Shown here piece after piece: positions 60,798-64,000 of a stretch of DNA of 64,000 bases; position 1 is the stretch's first letter; each line of letters starts with the position of its first letter. The notes under the pieces were generated by a model. The model did no database searches. It saw only the letters and a program-made list of their open reading frames with translations, and was not told where the DNA came from. Origin of the DNA: Vreelandella lionensis (GTDB lineage Bacteria; Pseudomonadota; Gammaproteobacteria; Pseudomonadales; Halomonadaceae); NCBI RefSeq assembly GCF_002087295.1, contig NZ_MWVI01000074.1:1-64000 (forward strand), read 5' to 3'. Both the position numbers and the translations under genes were made by a program.

Positions 60798-60980
60798 GTG
60801 AAACAACATAAGGTTCGCGATAACGCGCTAAAGGCACAGTTACGTACGCCCATGTTCAAAATGCAGCAGCAAACGCCTAAGAAAGGCAAAGGCAGCTACT
60901 CTCGCAAAGGGCGTCATGTACAGAAGGGGCAACCTTCTATTTGCTATGGCGTCCTGAGAGGGCATCGCCAAGCCGCTTAA
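60798..60980 (+). CDS. arfA: Alternative ribosome-rescue factor ArfA
   Basis: The 60-residue product has the ArfA core: VRDNALKAQLRTPMF and the basic KKGKGSYSRKGRH that occupies the empty mRNA channel. ArfA recruits RF2 to release stalled ribosomes when tmRNA fails. The start is GTG 60798, six bases after AGGAG. The last codons and the stop lie inside a strong stem-loop (60961-61000), as expected for RNase III-dependent control. A rho-independent terminator follows. Confidence 0.88.
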   Translation: MKQHKVRDNALKAQLRTPMFKMQQQTPKKGKGSYSRKGRHVQKGQPSICYGVLRGHRQAA

Positions 60981-61000
60981 ATCAGCGTTTTGGCGATGCC
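60961..61000 (+). promoter_or_regulatory. Stem-loop spanning the arfA stop codon
   Basis: An 11-bp perfect stem (GGCATCGCCAA / TTGGCGATGCC) encloses the last codons and TAA, with a further inner CGCT/AGCG pairing. In E. coli a comparable arfA hairpin is cut by RNase III, giving a nonstop mRNA whose product is degraded through tmRNA unless trans-translation fails. No T tract follows directly. Confidence 0.75.
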
Positions 61001-61056
61001 TTCCCCAGGCATCACTGCAGTCAATTTGCCAGTCTGCAGACTCTCATCAGCTTTTG

Positions 61057-61080
61057 GCCGACCGCAAGGTCGGCTTTTTT
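61057..61080 (+). terminator. Terminator of arfA
   Basis: A 7-bp stem (GCCGACC / GGTCGGC) with GCAA loop is followed by six T. Confidence 0.9.
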
Positions 61081-61083
61081 ATG

Positions 61084-61797
61084 TCAATTGGCCGCTTGCT
61101 CTACGGTAGAGATACTGCACACTTCCATGCGGTAACCCGATTGATACACGCTACGTAGGCGCAAGCCGTGCCTGCCATCCAGCTCTAATTTGCGGCGCAA
61201 TCGGCTTACATGGGTATCAACTGTGCGCGTTGATACATCGCCTTTTATTCCCCATACCAGTTCCAGCAAATGCGCGCGGCTTAACAACTCACCCACTTTG
61301 GAAAAGAACAGGGTTGCCAATCGATACTCCCGCTCGGTTAGCTCAACAGCGTGGTCATCGACCTTAATAGTGTGCTCGTCGGTATTAATCGAAAACGCTC
61401 TGGGGCAGGTCGCTGAAGGGCGGGGAGTGTCGTAACCGGCACGCCGACCCAGCGTGCTGACACGCGCCAGAAACTCCTTAGGGCGTAGCGGCTTCGCTAG
61501 AAAATCGTCGGCACCTTGTTCCAGTGCCTTTACCACGTCATCTTCCCCCTGACTTGCCGTAATAAACAGAATGGGCCCACGCCAACCGTCGTTTTGACGT
61601 AAGTGGCTCACCACATCCATGCCGCAGCCATCCGGCAGGCGCCAGTCAATAATAAAAAAATCGAAGCGCTGATCTTGTGTCGCGCGCCTTAGCTCACTTG
61701 CCCTACCAAAGAGCGAGACTTGATGCCCCGCAGAAAGCAGGCACTGCTCGATAAACGCTTGTTGGTCGAGATCATCTTCCAGCACGCCGTTATGCAT
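61084..61797 (-). CDS. OmpR/PhoB-type response regulator
   Basis: The 237-residue regulator has a receiver domain (acidic pair LEDD, phospho-Asp in IIDWRLPDG, Thr/Ser in FITAS, Lys in LAKPL). A winged-helix DNA-binding domain follows (LTEREYRLATLFF, TVDTHVSRLRRKLE). It is divergent from a small periplasmic protein gene and a hybrid histidine kinase gene, its likely partners. The target genes are unknown. Confidence 0.88.
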   Translation of the reverse strand: MHNGVLEDDLDQQAFIEQCLLSAGHQVSLFGRASELRRATQDQRFDFFIIDWRLPDGCGMDVVSHLRQNDGWRGPILFITASQGEDDVVKALEQGADDFLAKPLRPKEFLARVSTLGRRAGYDTPRPSATCPRAFSINTDEHTIKVDDHAVELTEREYRLATLFFSKVGELLSRAHLLELVWGIKGDVSTRTVDTHVSRLRRKLELDGRHGLRLRSVYQSGYRMEVCSISTVEQAAN

Positions 61798-61955
61798 AGT
61801 GAATTACCTATTTTTTATCGTGTGATACATCTCACACCACCGGGAGGGACTACTCATGCGTTAATTCTAGTTTAGGTAAGGGGAACGACACAAAGGTTTA
61901 CAGTTAACGCTTAAACCTCAGCGCTATACTGCGCTTACAATCGGGAGGGGTAAAA

Positions 61956-62462
61956 ATGAGTAAGATTTTGATTAATAAGATTATTTTTTTAATTGTTGGA
62001 GCGCTTTCTGCTAACGCAGCCTATGCGCTTGAAGCGCCCGTAGGGAGCGCTGTACTCGAAGTGGTAGGCAATATTACAAACACCAATGTAGGTGATGAGG
62101 CTCACTTCGATAAAGCGATGCTAGAAGCGCTCACGCAGCGCACCACGAAGACCAGCACGCCTTGGCATGATGGAGTCGTCAGTTTTGAAGGCCCGCTGGG
62201 GAGGGCGATATTAGAAGCTGCAGGTGCTAAAGGAGATCAATTGAGTGTCGTGGCGCTGAATGACTACTCCTCCACAGTGCCGGTCAGTGATTTTTATGAT
62301 CATGACGTCATCTTGGCCATGCGGGCAGATGGTCAGCAGCTGAGAATTCGTGATCACGGGCCGCTATTTATTATTTATCCCTTCGATGAAAACCCCTCGC
62401 TCTTGAACGAAGAGATTCTTACCCGCTCCGTGTGGCAGGTTAAGCGGATTGAGGTCGAGTAG
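61956..62462 (+). CDS. Periplasmic protein with oxidoreductase molybdopterin-binding-like fold, lacking Cys
   Basis: The 168-residue protein has a signal peptide (ending AAYA) and a domain resembling the sulfite-oxidase-type molybdopterin fold (LSVVALNDYSSTVPVSDF, ILAMRADGQQLRIRDHGPLFIIYPF). It contains no cysteine at all, so it lacks the Mo-coordinating Cys and is unlikely to be a classical molybdoenzyme. It stands directly in front of a hybrid kinase (28 bases) and opposite a response regulator. A sensory or ligand-binding accessory role is therefore more plausible. Confidence 0.65.
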   Translation: MSKILINKIIFLIVGALSANAAYALEAPVGSAVLEVVGNITNTNVGDEAHFDKAMLEALTQRTTKTSTPWHDGVVSFEGPLGRAILEAAGAKGDQLSVVALNDYSSTVPVSDFYDHDVILAMRADGQQLRIRDHGPLFIIYPFDENPSLLNEEILTRSVWQVKRIEVE

Positions 62463-62489
62463 CGGGCGCGCGCTTGCTAGGTAAAAGCT

Positions 62490-64000
62490 ATGTTGCCCAT
62501 TTTGAGACACTACTTTTCGCGTCGTGTGAGGGTCGCCACTTTTTCAGCGATCCTCTTTTTTCTATCTGCCATTATTACGGGCGGAGTGATTTTCCAGCGG
62601 CAGCACGCCATCGAAAATAGGCTGTTGGAAAACCTCGTATGGGCAGGGATCAATTCGATAGGGAGGTACGAGAGTTTCATCTGATGCTGGTGGATAGCCA
62701 GCTGGGTCACATGAGCAGCGAGGATTTGCTGCTGCGTTTTGAAATACTGTTTAGCCGGAAGACACTGTTTCAGCAGGGGGAAATCAACCTGGCAGTGTCT
62801 AAAATTGAGGGCGTGAATGCTCTGGTAGAACAAGCCGCCGCCGTAATCCATGACATCGACCACCTAATCGAGCCGCTTTGGGACGATGCCAGCGCCCTAA
62901 ACAACGAGCTAATTCGTCAGGCAATGGACCACACGGTTCAACTGCAGCAAATTACCGGCACCATCTTGATAGAGACCAACGCGAGCGTGGCGCGACTTCT
63001 CACACTAGAGCGTGAAAAGATGACGCAGCTCTACGGGCTGGCATTAATCATACTGCTCTCGTTGATGTTATCGGGCGGTCTATTGGTTCGCGCCCTACTT
63101 ATCGAAGGGAAGGTCAGCATTCGTAAGGCCCATGCGGTAGAGGTAAAGAGCCGAGAGTTAAAAGAGACGGCTAAACGCGCTTAAATCGCTAGCCAAGCTA
63201 AATCCCAGTTTATGGCGGTGATGAGCCATGAAATTCGCACGCCGCCCAACGGGGTGGGGGTATGGCCGACCTACTGAGTGAAGAAGTACATACTCCTAAA
63301 GCCCACGCTTACCTATCGGCACTCAAACCCAGCGCTGAGAACCTGCGCGCCGTGATCAACGATATTCTGGATTACACCAAAATAGAGAGCGGACGGCTTG
63401 ATTTAGATGCTCGTACTTTTGATCTGCGTGAATGCATAGAAGCGCTCTGTACAGGCTATGTGCTGCAGGAGAAGAGCAAATCGGTCGTGTTTAACTACTC
63501 CATTGATCCTTCGTTGCCTCGGTTTGTGGTGGGCGACATCGCTCGCCTTCGCCAAGTCATGATGAATCTGATCAATAACGCGCTGAAATTCACTGAAGAG
63601 GGTTTTGTGAAGTTTCACGCCTCGCCAGGTGATGACCATCGACTGCTGTTCGAAGTGTACGACACGGGGTGCGGTATTGAAGCGGCAGATCAAGAGCGCC
63701 TTTTTTCAGCCTTTTCGCAGGTAGATACTTCGATGGCGCGTCGCCACGAAGGTACAGGGCTGGGGCTCGCCATTTGTAAGCGACTCGTGCATGCCATGGG
63801 CGGTGAGATTGGCGTGACCAGCCAAGTAGGGCTGGGGAGCCGTTTCTTGTTTTCGGGCGCCCTGCCGGAAGCAGAGGGTGTGGAGGTTTATCACCACACG
63901 GAACAGCAAGCGACACTGGTGAGTAACCATCACATCTTAATTGTGGAAGACAATCCGATTAACCAAACTGTGGCCAAAGTGATGTTGGAGCAATTAGGGC
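62490..64000 (+). CDS. Hybrid sensor histidine kinase (three disruptions; cut by window end)
   Basis: The protein has an N-terminal membrane helix (VATFSAILFFLSAIITGGVIF), a periplasmic sensor region of about 160 residues and a second helix (LYGLALIILLSLMLSGGLLV). Then come a dimerisation/His box (SQFMAVMSHEIRTP), ATPase boxes (MMNLINNALKFT, DTGCGI, GTGLGLAICKRL) and the start of a receiver (HILIVEDNPINQ) at the edge. A base is missing near 62644-62648, a TAA stands at 63182-63184 where relatives have Glu (KRA-E-IASQAKSQF), and a G is missing near 63256-63260. It probably signals to the divergent regulator at 61084. Confidence 0.78.

Overview
The window reads as a chromosomal segment of a gammaproteobacterium, most probably Halomonadaceae (Halomonas-like). 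The basis is high G+C, E. coli-type orthologues (ArgP, ArgO, SpeG, MdaB, RlmA, ArfA, PoxB, FhuB/C/F) and marine-type transport and osmotic genes (MscS channel, Na+/alanine and dicarboxylate symporters). The genus is an inference. I found no rRNA, tRNA, CRISPR array, prophage or insertion sequence.

Layout. 0-1.6 kb: MerR metal sensor and divergent metal-efflux permease sharing a MerR-type operator. 1.6-5 kb: amidohydrolase, sorbosone-dehydrogenase-type quinoprotein and its membrane partner. 5-7.4 kb: LysR/mdaB divergent pair, a response-regulator remnant and a Met-rich secreted peptide. 7.5-12 kb: DUF2157/DUF4401/GDYXXLXY membrane operon and an MscS channel. 12-19.6 kb: Aas-type fused lysophospholipid transporter/acyltransferase/ligase, rlmA, cold-shock protein, symporter, deaminase, YqaE. 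19.8-24.6 kb: PqqU-like TonB receptor convergent with a membrane PQQ dehydrogenase. 25-32 kb: oxidoreductase, RlpA, PPC-repeat protein, DUF3298 lipoprotein, NUDIX, EamA/LysR pair, cytochrome b561. 32-40 kb: argP, then a Fur-box-marked iron-siderophore block (exporter, fhuF, fhuC, cytochrome b561, fhuB) and argO. 40-51 kb: ltaE, FAD oxidoreductase, speG, two paralogous microproteins, poxB, hydrolases, alanine symporter, CDF-like protein. 51-59.7 kb: assimilatory nitrate/nitrite block (nirD, nirB, FAD oxidoreductase leftward; nasA, cobA rightward). 59.8-64 kb: aldo/keto reductase, arfA, and a two-component system cut by the window end.

The nitrate block is coherent: NasA reduces nitrate, NirBD reduces nitrite to ammonium, and CobA feeds siroheme to NirB. 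Both divergent transcripts start with a leader holding a hexaloop hairpin (A at loop position 1, G at position 4) whose 3' arm overlaps an intrinsic terminator. This is the architecture of ANTAR-protein (NasR or NasT) antitermination. arfA ends in a long stem-loop across its stop codon, as expected for RNase III-dependent ArfA control.

A caution for every user of this annotation: at least 18 otherwise well-conserved genes carry one or more single-base frameshifts or in-frame stops, about 25 events in all. Most lie in intact-looking housekeeping genes and several in short homopolymers, so I regard sequence error as likelier than mass pseudogenisation, but reads are needed to decide. These genes are listed over their full reconstructed span as CDS, with each break stated.
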